From DATLLJ01 sp965229885 (GTDB lineage Bacteria; Acidobacteriota; Vicinamibacteria; Vicinamibacterales; CAVVIG01), in the NCBI GenBank assembly GCA_965229885.1, contig CBDDJX010000001.1, positions 1 through 64,000 of the forward strand: a stretch of 64,000 bases of DNA, read 5' to 3'. Position 1 is the first letter of the stretch. Every line of letters begins with the position of its first letter. Below, piece after piece: positions 52,648 through 60,546 of this stretch. The notes under the pieces were generated by a model. It saw only the letters and a program-made list of their open reading frames with translations. It was not told the DNA's origin and ran no database searches. The position numbers and the translations under genes are program-made.

Positions 52648-52899
52648 CTCAACTAACTCGCCCTCCGGGATTCCCGGTACGATTCACTATCGGAGCAAGT
52701 CGCTGCACACTGCAGCGGCGATAGCTGTCGTCGACTGACTCTATATGATACAAGAAGCATATAATATCAATAAAACGTGCAAAATTGACGGGTTTTGGCC
52801 TAAATCTGACCGGAGGATTGCGCGCTGGGCCAGCGCGTCCCCACTCAGGGCAAACAGTGTGACGATGGCGGGTTTCCGCCGGGGGCCGAGGGTCTGAGC

Positions 52900-53970
52900 A
52901 TGCGCGGTTCGACACGGTGGCGTCTCGCGCTGGTCGCGCTGGCGGCGGTGGCCGCGCTCGTTCCCGCACCGTCCGATCTGGTCGACCGTTTCTACTCGGC
53001 CTGGGCGTACGCGGCGCTGCAGCGCATGGTGACCGCGCTCTCCAATATCGTGCCGTTCGCCCTGCTCGATGCGCTGCTCATTGTCGCGATCGGCGCGTGG
53101 CTGGCGCTCGCCGTCCGCGATGTCATGCGCTGGCGCCGTACGGGAGGGCTTCGGTCTGCGGCGCGCATCGCGACTCGGACCGTGGTCTGGGCCGCCGGCT
53201 TCTATATCGTCTTTCTACTCGTGTGGGGCTTGAACTACCGGCGCACGCCGCTCGTCGAGAAACTGTCGTTCGATGCGCGAGCGGCAACATCTGACGCCCT
53301 GCGATCGCTGGCGTTCACCTCGGTTGACGAGCTCAATCGGCTGCACGACACGGCTCATCAGGCGGGGTGGCCGCCGGCGGGCGCGATCGATTCCGCGCTC
53401 GCGGCGTCGGTCGCGCGCGTGGACCGCCAGACGGGCGGTCGCGGCATCGTGACCGCCGGGCGGCCCAAGCGGACGGTGCTCGACTGGTACTTCCGGCGGG
53501 CGGCGGTCGACGGCATGACCGATCCCTACTTTCTTGAGACGCTCGTATCGTCCACGCTTCTGCCATTTGAACGGCCGTTCGTCGTCGCACACGAGTGGAG
53601 CCACCTCGCGGGGGTGGCCGATGAAGGTGAGGCCAACTTTCTCGCATGGCTCGCGTGCGTGCAGGCGCCGCCGCCCGCGCAGTATAGCGGCTGGCTGTTT
53701 CTCTACCCGGAGCTGGCGGGCTGGCTTCGTGGACAGGCGCGCACGGACGTGGCGGCCCGCCTCGGGCCCGGCCCTCGCGCCGACCTCGCCGCCATCCGCG
53801 AGCGGGTGGCCCGGCAGGTCGACCCGCGTCTGTTCGCGGCGGGGCAGCGCGTCTACGATCGGTACCTGAAAGCCAACCGCGTCGAATCTGGTGTCGAGAG
53901 CTACGGTCACGTCGTGCGGCTCGTGCTTGGCGTGCGCTTTGGTCCCGGCTGGGTTCCACAGGGACGATAA
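52900..53970 (+). CDS. DUF3810 family membrane metallopeptidase-like protein
   Basis: 356 residues. Two or three N-terminal transmembrane helices (residues 8-25, 50-75, 95-115) followed by a large domain with the metal-binding HExxH motif AHEWSHLAGVADEGEANF, in which the second Glu of gluzincins (GEANFLAW) follows. This is the DUF3810 arrangement. The preceding 213 bases are AT-rich (TATATGATACAAG, ATATAATATC) and probably hold the promoter. Its last 64 bases overlap the convergent truA reading frame. Enzymatic function unproven. Confidence 0.82.
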   Translation: MRGSTRWRLALVALAAVAALVPAPSDLVDRFYSAWAYAALQRMVTALSNIVPFALLDALLIVAIGAWLALAVRDVMRWRRTGGLRSAARIATRTVVWAAGFYIVFLLVWGLNYRRTPLVEKLSFDARAATSDALRSLAFTSVDELNRLHDTAHQAGWPPAGAIDSALAASVARVDRQTGGRGIVTAGRPKRTVLDWYFRRAAVDGMTDPYFLETLVSSTLLPFERPFVVAHEWSHLAGVADEGEANFLAWLACVQAPPPAQYSGWLFLYPELAGWLRGQARTDVAARLGPGPRADLAAIRERVARQVDPRLFAAGQRVYDRYLKANRVESGVESYGHVVRLVLGVRFGPGWVPQGR

Positions 53971-54773
53971 AAGGCAGGACCAAGTCCTGTCCGGGCGTCG
54001 CCCTCGTAATAGACGCGCTCGAGAAAAAGACCTGACGGAGGCGCCGTCAAGCGCGCGAGCGTCTTCGATTCGGCCGTCAGGAACTGCGCCGCCGCGTCGG
54101 GCCCGAGCCCGCCGCGTCCGATTTCGACGAGCACGCCGACAATCCGGCGCACCATCTTCCACAGGAAGTGCGATCCCTCGATGCCGACGAGAATCAGGTC
54201 GCCGTCCTCCACGATCTCGAGCCGCTCGAGGAGGACCAGGGTTGACCGGCCGACTCCCTCAGTGTCTTCGTCAGGCGCCAGCTCCGACGTGCCTGTCGTG
54301 CCAGGTGTAAAAGCCCGGAAGTCGCGCATGCCGACAAAGGGCTGCGCCGCCAGCTGCATCCGCTGCACGTCGAGCGGCTCCTTCACCCACCACACGTACG
54401 CCTTTGCGAATGCCGTCCGCCGCCGGGAAATCTGATACAGGTAGCGCCGCGACACCGCATGGTGGCGCGCGTGAAACCGGTGTGGCACGATCACGGCCGA
54501 CAGAATATTAATGTCGCTCGGCAGTTCGTCGTTCACGCGCCGTCGCAGGGTATCGGGCGGGAGCGTCGTGCTGACATCAAGGTGCGCGACCTGCGCCAGC
54601 GCGTGCACGCCGGCGTCGGTGCGGCCCGATCCGTACAGCTCGAAATCGTTCCGGCCCGTCACGGTGCGAATCGCCCGGTCGATTTCGCCCTGGATCGTTC
54701 TGGCGTTCTTCTGAATCTGCCAGCCGCTGTACCTGGTACCGGCGTATTCGACGGTCAATTTGAAGCGAGGCAC
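53907..54773 (-). CDS. truA: tRNA pseudouridine synthase A
   Basis: 288 residues. Catalytic Asp53 lies in YGSGRTDAGVHALAQVAHLD. Other motifs are RYSGWQIQKNARTIQGEID near the start, FHARHHAVSRRYLYQI, and FLWKMVRRIVGVLVEIGRG. It modifies U38-U40 in the anticodon arm. Homologues end about where ERVYYEGDA occurs; here the frame continues for another 30 residues, past a hairpin with a T-tract (53969-53991), into the convergent DUF3810 gene. The original stop may have been lost, or the tail is not made. Confidence 0.93.
   Translation of the reverse strand: MPRFKLTVEYAGTRYSGWQIQKNARTIQGEIDRAIRTVTGRNDFELYGSGRTDAGVHALAQVAHLDVSTTLPPDTLRRRVNDELPSDINILSAVIVPHRFHARHHAVSRRYLYQISRRRTAFAKAYVWWVKEPLDVQRMQLAAQPFVGMRDFRAFTPGTTGTSELAPDEDTEGVGRSTLVLLERLEIVEDGDLILVGIEGSHFLWKMVRRIVGVLVEIGRGGLGPDAAAQFLTAESKTLARLTAPPSGLFLERVYYEGDARTGLGPAFYRPCGTQPGPKRTPSTSRTT
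53969..53991 (-). terminator. intrinsic terminator at the truA 3' end
   Basis: On the minus strand GGACAGGACTTGGTCCTGCC forms a hairpin (stem CAGGAC/GTCCTG plus flanking pairs) followed by TTTT. It lies 62-85 bases before the annotated truA stop and right after the DUF3810 stop, so it can act for both genes. Confidence 0.65.
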
Positions 54774-54791
54774 GAGGGGCCCGAAACTTAC

Positions 54792-54932
54792 CTACTGGGG
54801 CCCTGTCGCTGCCGGGTTCATGTTGACGATCGTTTGCGGGACCGTCGTCGGCCGGCGCGGCTGCCGGTAGGCCATGGCGCCGCCGAGGGCGAGCGCGCAT
54901 GTCAAGAGGCGGAAGAGGCGGGAGCCGGGCAC
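54792..54932 (-). CDS. possible 46-residue membrane peptide upstream of truA
   Basis: GTG start, RLFRLLTCALALGGAMAYRQ as one hydrophobic helix, then a Pro/Thr-rich tail ending NMNPAATGPQ. It stops 19 bases before the truA start in the same direction. No ribosome binding site is obvious and I recognise no family. Confidence 0.3.
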   Translation of the reverse strand: MPGSRLFRLLTCALALGGAMAYRQPRRPTTVPQTIVNMNPAATGPQ

Positions 54933-55063
54933 GGCAGGATGATGAAGGGCTCGGTCGAAGCTGTCAATGGGCCGTATCGCGCCATGGTAAGTGTGACCGA
55001 AGGAAAGATCGTCGCACCCTAAAGGGTGTTACCCAAGCGGGTGTGCCACAGGAGGGCACCCGC

Positions 55064-56336
55064 GTGGGACCACAGGCGAGGCCGGAGTATTTGGCGCCGA
55101 TGCGGGACCGGTACGTGGGGGCCTCGCGGACGGAGAAGGGGCGCGTGCTCACAGAGGCGGTGACGGTGACGGGCTACCATCGGAAGGCGATCATTCGGGC
55201 CTGGCGGCGGCCAGCCGTGCGGCCCCCGCGGGGCCCGCGTCGGGGCCGACCCACGCGCTATGACGCCGCGGGGGTGCGGGCACTCCGGGCGGTCTGGGTC
55301 GCGGCGGGCGATCCGTGGGCCCGCCGCCTGAAGGCCCTGCTGCCGACGTGGCTGCCGTGGGCCCGCCGCCGCCTCGCGGTGTCGCCCGCCACCGAAGCGA
55401 AGGTGCGCACCATCAGCCCGCGCCAGATCGATCGCCTGCTGGCGCCCGACCAGCGCACGATCCGCCGACGGCTGTATGGGCGCACCAAACCCGGCCCGCT
55501 GTTGAAGCACCACATTCTGGGCAAGACCGATCACTGGGACGTCACCGAGCCCGGCTTCACCGAGGTGGACCTGGTGAGTCACTCGGGCGACCGCGCCGAT
55601 GGGGACTTCCTCCATACGCTGAATCTCACCGACATTCAGACCACCTGGGTCGAACACGGCGCCGTCATGGGGAAAAGTCAGGTCCGGGTCCAGGAACGGC
55701 TCGACCACTTGCGCGCGGCCTTGCCCTTCGCGCTCCGGGGGATCGACTCCGACAACGGCTCGGAGTTTATCAACGCGCATCTGCGCCGGCACTGCCGGGC
55801 GCAGCAGATTCAATTCACGCGGGGGCGGCCGTACAAGGAAGAACGGCAACGCGCATATCGAACAAAAGAACTGGACCCACGTCCGGAAGCTGATGGGCTA
55901 TGTGCGGTATGACTCGGCGGGGGCCCTCGCAGCGATGAACGATGTGTAGGCCGACCTGCGGCTGTTGCAGAATCTCTTTCTGCCGTCGGTGCAACTCCAG
56001 CGCAAAGAACGCATCGGCGCCCGCCGGCGCCGGTACTACGACGCGCCGCAGACCCCGTTGGAGCGCGTCCAGGCCTGCCCGCAGGCCCACGCCGCGAAGG
56101 TGGTGGCGCTCGTGCGCCAGCGGGACCGGCTCGATCCGTTCGCGCTCGCGGCGCGCATTGACCGCAAGCTCGCGCGGGTCTATGCCCTCGCGAATCATCG
56201 GCGCGGGCTGGTGCCCTCGACGGCGGGGGCCGCGGAGACACACGCAAAGACCGCGTGGGTCTCCGCGGCCCTGTCGCTCAAAGACCTCTCCCCGTCGGTA
56301 ACACCAAATATGGCGCGACGACGCGCCGCCCGGTAA
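55064..56336 (+). pseudogene. ISNCY-type integrase-core transposase, frameshifted
   Basis: The GTG start with GGAGGG upstream gives GPQARPEYLAPMRDRYVGAS. HTH and core are readable: FTEVDLVSHSGDRADGDFLH, VWVEHG-like TTWVEHGAVMGKSQ, GIDSDNGSEFINAHLRRHC and RGRPYK, where the frame breaks near 55843. The next frame continues NAHIEQKNWTHVRKLMGYVR and has an in-frame TAG at 55947, then LQNLFLPSVQLQRKERIGAR, YYDAPQTPLERVQACP. Ends carry GGTGTTACC near 55026 and GGTAACAC near 56331 as possible inverted repeats. A second relic is at 63055. Confidence 0.75.
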
Positions 56337-56439
56337 CACTTACTTATGGCTCGACACGTGCTTCTCTGCTGACCGGCTTCTCGGCTGACCCTCTAATCGC
56401 GCTGGCTGCCCGTGCCGATAAAAGCGGGCAGGGACTACT

Positions 56440-56577
56440 GTGCAGATCGTTGCCGAAGAAATAATCCTTCTTGCAGCCGGTGTGGGTTGCGGCACGCTGA
56501 TCGCCCGGTTTGCCCTTACGCAGCTGTTTCGGGCTGCGGGCATCAGCCGCCGGGACACCTCGGACACCTCCCGCTAG
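56440..56577 (+). CDS. possible small membrane peptide, or gene stub
   Basis: 45 codons from a GTG: VQIVAEEIILLAAGVGCGTL, IARFALTQLFRAAGISRRD, then stop. One hydrophobic helix. No ribosome binding site is convincing; it could be the tail of a deleted gene. Confidence 0.25.
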   Translation: MQIVAEEIILLAAGVGCGTLIARFALTQLFRAAGISRRDTSDTSR

Positions 56578-56683
56578 CCTCGACGTCAACCGTCGCAGCA
56601 AATCGCTTCCTCAATCCACGCACAAGCAAGTGACGTTGATATCGAGATGCCCCGGGGTGTACAGACTGCCTATGGAGGCCGAC

Positions 56684-56878
56684 ATGACGCGAGGGATCGT
56701 CTTCGGCATGCTGATCGGCGTTGGTGCGCTGTCGCACGCGCTTGCTGGCGCTCAGCAGCCGCCGGCCGCCGGGGGACAGCAAGAGGGTCCGAAGATTATC
56801 GAGGTCGAGAAACTCAAGGAGAACCTGTTCGTGCTCAAAGGCGGCGGCGGGAATACCGCACTGGTGGTCGAGCCGGCG
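56684..56878 (+). pseudogene. MBL-fold hydrolase, N-terminal stub
   Basis: ATG with GGAGG upstream; signal peptide MTRGIVFGMLIGVGALSHALAGAQ, then IIEVEKLKENLFVLKGGGGNTALVV, the start of a secreted MBL-fold hydrolase. The frame runs directly into the tail of the opposite-strand lipoprotein gene at 56879; the HxHxDH and everything after are gone. Confidence 0.65.
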
Positions 56879-57247
56879 TTATTTCAGAGTGCCGGATGCG
56901 GTGGCGATCGCGCCGGCGCCCGTGCTTGACGAGCTATTGAGAAGCTTCCCGTCTTCGTAAATGGCAGCGGTCACCGTTCCGTCCCCCTCGATGATCTGAG
57001 CCGAGACGTACAGCAGGTCGTCTTCCTCGGCCTGGCGCGTGAACGTCCAGGGCAGCGCGGCGCTGCTGTTTTCGGAGGTGCCGTCCTCTGTCTCATATTT
57101 CAACGACACTTGCACGGCCGTGCCACTGACTCGATACTCGACGTCGGAGTCGCCCGGTCCGGTGATCGATTCGAGCAGGTTGCAACCGACCAGCAGCGGG
57201 GAGAGCGCGAGGGCGAACACGATTCTGGTGAACAGGCTTCGGGTCAT
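56879..57247 (-). CDS. lipoprotein with MmpS-like beta domain
   Basis: 122 residues. Lipobox LLVGC (Cys22) after FTRIVFALALSP. The mature part reads VEYRVSGTAVQVSLKYETED, LPWTFTRQAEEDDLLYVSAQ and GDGTVTAAIYEDGKLLNSSS with a final ATASGTLK; this is the MmpS/beta-sandwich pattern seen in small secreted proteins. Possibly binds or stabilises a membrane partner. It is complete and has its own promoter region at 57248 and beyond. Confidence 0.7.
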   Translation of the reverse strand: MTRSLFTRIVFALALSPLLVGCNLLESITGPGDSDVEYRVSGTAVQVSLKYETEDGTSENSSAALPWTFTRQAEEDDLLYVSAQIIEGDGTVTAAIYEDGKLLNSSSSTGAGAIATASGTLK

Positions 57248-57613
57248 GACCTTCAGGTACTCATGATTGATTCGGGTTGTACGACGCGGTGTCAGTCCCT
57301 GGTTAGCTTATCGGCTGGTTGGCCTCGGCCCTTAACGATCGTCCGTGTGTCAAACATGACATTCGCCAGTTGGAACCAGATTGTCTCGCGGGTCCGCTGC
57401 TCAGCACGCCCTTTCGTCAGGCAAGCCTTGCACCATGCTCCGCCAAGCAGTGACACGACGTGGCCGTCTGCAGCCGTCCACCGCTTAACCCGCGCGGCGG
57501 TGCCCGAGGCATCAGACGTCGGGCGCAGGTCTGGAGCAAATCCTAGTGTCCCGTCCCGGTAGAAACTGAAACAAATGGCACGGCCCGCTCGTACTCCTCT
57601 ACAAGGAGTGAGT
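57248..57613. other. gap with an RBS-sequestering hairpin
   Basis: No gene that I can name; a minus-strand frame (57292-57560 and beyond) contains WTAADGHVVSLLGGAWCKAC but has no recognisable start or family. At 57594-57610 ACTCCT-CTACA-AGGAGT forms a perfect 6-bp hairpin whose right arm is the ribosome binding site of the IS630 remnant. Confidence 0.4.
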
Positions 57614-57727
57614 ATGCGAACGGGACGCCCCAAGGTTGCGTTGATCTTGACGGGGGACGAACGGCGACGACTGGACTCGCTCGCGCATCGCTCGCGATCG
57701 GCCTTCGCCTGTTCGTGCCGTTCGTGA
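57614..57727 (+). pseudogene. IS630-family transposase, N-terminal stub
   Basis: MRTGRPKVALILTGDERRRL, then DSLAHRSRS; this is the start of IS630 transposases of the RTGRP type. It stops at 57725 after a junction. The following frame, ending MTRLDLSIGDGVHGRLGINE and PVAQRNRVR at 57822, belongs to some other gene whose identity I do not recognise. Confidence 0.65.
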
Positions 57728-57851
57728 ACATGACCCGCCTCGACCTGTCGATCGGCGACGGCGTCCACGGGCGGCTCGGGATCAACGAGAAGCCCGTCGC
57801 GCAGCGCAACCGCGTGCGTTGACGCCCGCGGTATTCCACCTCGATCTCGCG

Positions 57852-58190
57852 TTAGAGCGCCAGGATGTCCCGGAGCCGATCCTCAATAGCAGCCAGCTCT
57901 GAAGCCGGCAGCGCTCCCATCTTGCCGGCAATCATGTCTTGTTTGATGGTTCTGACGATGCCCGTCACGATTGACGGGTAGAGAAGACCGGATTCGCGCC
58001 AGGCCTTGATCCTGTAGTCTCCCGCCAGCAGTCGGCCGACGTTGCTGGTGATCGCCGCCAGGATCGTCTCGTGACGGCTGCGATGATAGCGGGCGGTGCT
58101 CACGATCAGGCCGGGGCGCTGTTTGACGCCCTTCTCGTCCGCGAAGACGAACTTGACCAGGACGAGGTCGCCGCGGCTAACGCTTGTCAT
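57852..58190 (-). CDS. PemK/MazF-type toxin
   Basis: 112 residues, MazF fold: VSRGDLVLVKFVFADEKGVKQRPGLIVST, then TSNVGRLLAGDYRIKAWRES and a C-terminal KQDMIAGKMGALPASELAAIEDRL. MazF toxins are sequence-specific mRNA endonucleases. It overlaps its antitoxin gene by 14 bases. Confidence 0.85.
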   Translation of the reverse strand: MTSVSRGDLVLVKFVFADEKGVKQRPGLIVSTARYHRSRHETILAAITSNVGRLLAGDYRIKAWRESGLLYPSIVTGIVRTIKQDMIAGKMGALPASELAAIEDRLRDILAL

Positions 58191-58434
58191 ACGCGGCGTC
58201 CCTGGAGTTGTCCCACAGGGCCGCCAGCACCGGATCGGCGCGTTCGTTGAGCGCGACGAGATCTGCGGCCGCCAACTCGTCAGCCAGATCGTGTTTCAGA
58301 CGCGCCTCGACGGCCTGCGACACGTAGTCCCGAATCGACAGATCGCGCCTGGCCGCCGCGATGTGAATGCGCCGCCGCGTTTCGCGTGGCACATCGATGC
58401 TCAGCCGCGCTCGCCGCTCCTCGGTCGTGGCCAT
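58177..58434 (-). CDS. ribbon-helix-helix antitoxin
   Basis: 85 residues. RLSIDVPRETRRRIHIAAARRDLSIRDYVSQAVEARL is a ribbon-helix-helix DNA-binding domain, with an acidic C-terminal tail that should wrap the toxin. It precedes the toxin in the same operon and probably autoregulates it. Confidence 0.82.
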   Translation of the reverse strand: MATTEERRARLSIDVPRETRRRIHIAAARRDLSIRDYVSQAVEARLKHDLADELAAADLVALNERADPVLAALWDNSRDAAYDKR

Positions 58435-58659
58435 CGGATCGTCACCTCAACGTCCACGTTGGCACAGATACGTAAATGTGTCAATGTGTGGCGTGAATCG
58501 TGTCAACGCGAAATAGGAATGTCCCCTTCCCCCGTTCCGTCTTCGTTCCGAAAGAGCAAGCCCCAGGGGCCGGTGGACGCTGCGCGAAACGCGTCGGCGC
58601 GTTTTGCATGGCGTCCATAGCCTGTGTCAGGGGTGGGCCCCTCAACGGCGCGTGGCTGT

Positions 58660-58998
58660 CGCTCGTCGAACCCGCGGGGGTCCGTGAGTAAGCCGTAGTT
58701 GACTTGGCGCTTGCCGCTCTTGCCGAGACGCGATGAGGGACTCGAAGCCCAGCTATTGCATCGCGGTGCGAATGGCCTGCACATGGCCGTGATGATGCGA
58801 GTGAACGATCGCAAAGAGATCGGCGAGGGGCACGAGCGTCTCGCCCCTCAGTGTTCTGCGAATCGCATCGACTTGCTCGGCAGACAGGGCGGACAGATTC
58901 GCCAAGGTGCGTTTGCGGACGTTGGGGCCTTCCCGGTAGGACTCACGCAGCAGGACCGCCGGCCGCGAATGGCGGTTCGGCACAATGTCGATGTGCAT
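58660..58998 (-). pseudogene. IS1634-family transposase remnant
   Basis: MHIDIVPNRHSRPAVLLRES, YREGPNVRKRTLANLSALSA and ADLFAIVHSHHHGHVQAIRT match the start of IS1634 transposases. A stop follows AMQ, LGFESLIAS continues in frame behind it, and a further piece, GKRQVNYGLLTDPRG, from the middle of the gene, is joined after a deletion in another frame. Confidence 0.65.
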
Positions 58999-59161
58999 GG
59001 CTACATTGTGCACATAGCATAAGTTATAGTCAGTATATTGCATGGCTACCTAATGCACTGCGCATCTCACCTAATCTCTTTGAAAACATTGTGCTTTCTA
59101 GGGATTTTAGGAAGGGTGAGCTTGATCCGGTTTCGTGGACACAATCCGAAAGGTGGATACG

Positions 59162-59478
59162 ATGTCCAGAAGGGGATCACGCAGAGCGGGACGACGCGCG
59201 TGACGACAGTTCACTGAGGAGTTCTTGGCCGGTGCGGTCCGGCTCGTGTTGGATGAGGGCAAGACGATCGGTGCCGGCTCGCGCGACCTGGATCTGACGC
59301 CGTCATCGCTGGCGCATTGGGTCCGACACGCCCAAGCCGATCGGACGAAAGGCAAGACTGGCCTGACGCCGGCGGAGCGGGAGGGCTGGCACGGCTCCGC
59401 AAAGCGAATCGGATCCTCGCCGAGGAGCGCGACATCCTGAAACAAGCGGCGGCCTTCTTCGCGAAGCAGAGCCGATGA
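59162..59478 (+). pseudogene. IS3-type orfA, damaged
   Basis: MSRRGSRRAGRRA is followed by TGA; the next frame continues RQFTEEFLAGAVRLVLDEGK and LTPSSLAHWVRHAQADRTKG. A second shift at REGW changes the frame, after which LARLRKANRILAEERDILKQ and AAAFFAKQSR complete the protein. At least two single-base lesions. Confidence 0.75.
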
Positions 59479-60437
59479 GGTGTACCTTCATCGCGGCGAA
59501 GAAGGCCGAGCATACGGTGAGCATTCTCTGTCGATGTCTGCGCGTGACGCGCAGCGGCTTCTACGCCTGGCAGCGTCGTCCGGAATCGACGCACACCCGT
59601 GATGATCGTCGGCTGACCGTGCTGGTGCGGGCCTCGTTCGAGGAGAGTACGCAGCGGTACGGCAGCCCGCGCATTCACGAGGATCTGATCGAGCAGGCCG
59701 AGCACGTCAGCCGCAAACGGGTCGTGCGATTGATGCAGGAAGACGGCCTACAGGCGCGGCGCCGGAAGCGCTACAAGCTGACAACCATGAGTGATCACGC
59801 CCAACCGGTCGCGGCGAATCTACTGGACCGCCAGTGCGAGGCGGACGCGCCGAATCAGCGGTGGGTCGGCGACACGACCGAGTTCGTCATCGGCAGCAGC
59901 GGCAAGCTCTACCTCGCGGCGATCCTAGATCTGTTCTCGCGGTGCATCGTGGGCTGGGCCGTCAGCGCCGTGAACGACCGCCATGTGACGATCACCGCCC
60001 TGGAGGCGGCGCTCACGCGCCGGTGCCCCGAGATCGGCCTGCTCCAGCACTCCGACCAGGGCTCGACATACGCGAGCGAGGATGATCAGGACGTCCTCGA
60101 GGCGCGCGGCATCGTGTGCAGCATGAGCCGGCGGGGCAACTGCCACGATAACGCGGTGATGGAAAGCTGCTTCTCGACGATCAAAGCGGAACTCGCCGAT
60201 CGCTTCGACAGCTGCAGCGAGGCCAAGCGGGAGTTGTTCGCTTACATCGAGGTGTTCTCTAACCAACGTCGCCGGCACTCGACGATCGGCCAGATCAGTC
60301 CGGCGGCGTACGAGCGGCGCGCGCGGGCAGAGGGCAGGGACGCCATGGCAAACCGCACAGGACGCGGTTTCCCACAGCGCCCACACCCGTCGCTCTTGTC
60401 TGGAAATGAGGAACGAAGAGCCACTCAAACAGCGTAG
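59475..60437 (+). CDS. IS3-type orfB transposase, intact
   Basis: 320 residues. It starts at the ATG overlapping the orfA stop (ATGA). HTH_21 region VSILCRCLRVTRSGFYAWQRR, YGSPRIHEDL, then the rve core: RWVGDTTEFVIGSSGKLYLA (Asp), LLQHSDQGSTYASEDDQ (Asp), NAVMESCFSTIKAELADRF (Glu). The C-terminus has a longer tail, RTGRGFPQRPHPSLLSGNEE, encoded partly by a hairpin sequence. Without a working orfA it should not transpose alone. Confidence 0.88.
   Translation: MRCTFIAAKKAEHTVSILCRCLRVTRSGFYAWQRRPESTHTRDDRRLTVLVRASFEESTQRYGSPRIHEDLIEQAEHVSRKRVVRLMQEDGLQARRRKRYKLTTMSDHAQPVAANLLDRQCEADAPNQRWVGDTTEFVIGSSGKLYLAAILDLFSRCIVGWAVSAVNDRHVTITALEAALTRRCPEIGLLQHSDQGSTYASEDDQDVLEARGIVCSMSRRGNCHDNAVMESCFSTIKAELADRFDSCSEAKRELFAYIEVFSNQRRRHSTIGQISPAAYERRARAEGRDAMANRTGRGFPQRPHPSLLSGNEERRATQTA
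60350..60370. repeat. AAACCGC hairpin at the end of an IS orfB
   Basis: AAACCGC / GCGGTTT with loop ACAGGAC, followed by CCCACAGCGCCCAC. Nearly the same 35-base sequence occurs at 63214-63245 in an unrelated IS relic. Confidence 0.6.
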
Positions 60438-60546
60438 TGAACCTGTTCACCAGATCGGATCAGGCTCAGGGGAACTTCGCGCTAGCGTTTCGGTGGCGTT
60501 TCGGCCACCATAGCCAAAGCCTGTTCCAAGGTGAGGAGGTTTGAAG

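Larger units (their letters stand above)
51378..52686 (+). mobile_element. IS3-family element, copy 4 (inverted)
   Basis: 1309-bp copy in the opposite orientation to copies 1-3, ends TGAATCGTACTGGG (left) and CCCGGTACGATTCA (right). Flanking triplets CTC and CTA do not match. Confidence 0.9.
59117..60468 (+). mobile_element. IS3-family element of a second type, with target duplication
   Basis: 1352 bp. Inverted ends TGAGCTTGATCCGGTTTCGT (left) and, read inward, TGAGCCTGATCCGATCTGGT (right). Both flanks are GGG, a 3-bp target duplication as in IS3-type elements. It is different from the four-copy IS3. orfB is intact, orfA is damaged. Confidence 0.85.

Noticed and set aside
13326..52686. Target-site duplications around the four-copy IS3
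   Set aside because: Flanking triplets (TTC/CTC, CTG/CGG, GGC/GCC, CTC/CTA) agree in only two of three bases each; swapping flanks between copies 1 and 4 to model an inversion does not restore matches either.
57292..57560. Minus-strand open frame as a real gene
   Set aside because: No credible start or ribosome binding site and no recognisable family, although its composition is not obviously random.
59162..59205. UGA in the second-type IS3 orfA as selenocysteine
   Set aside because: It lies in a basic, non-redox N-terminus, has no Cys nearby, and the gene has a further frameshift.
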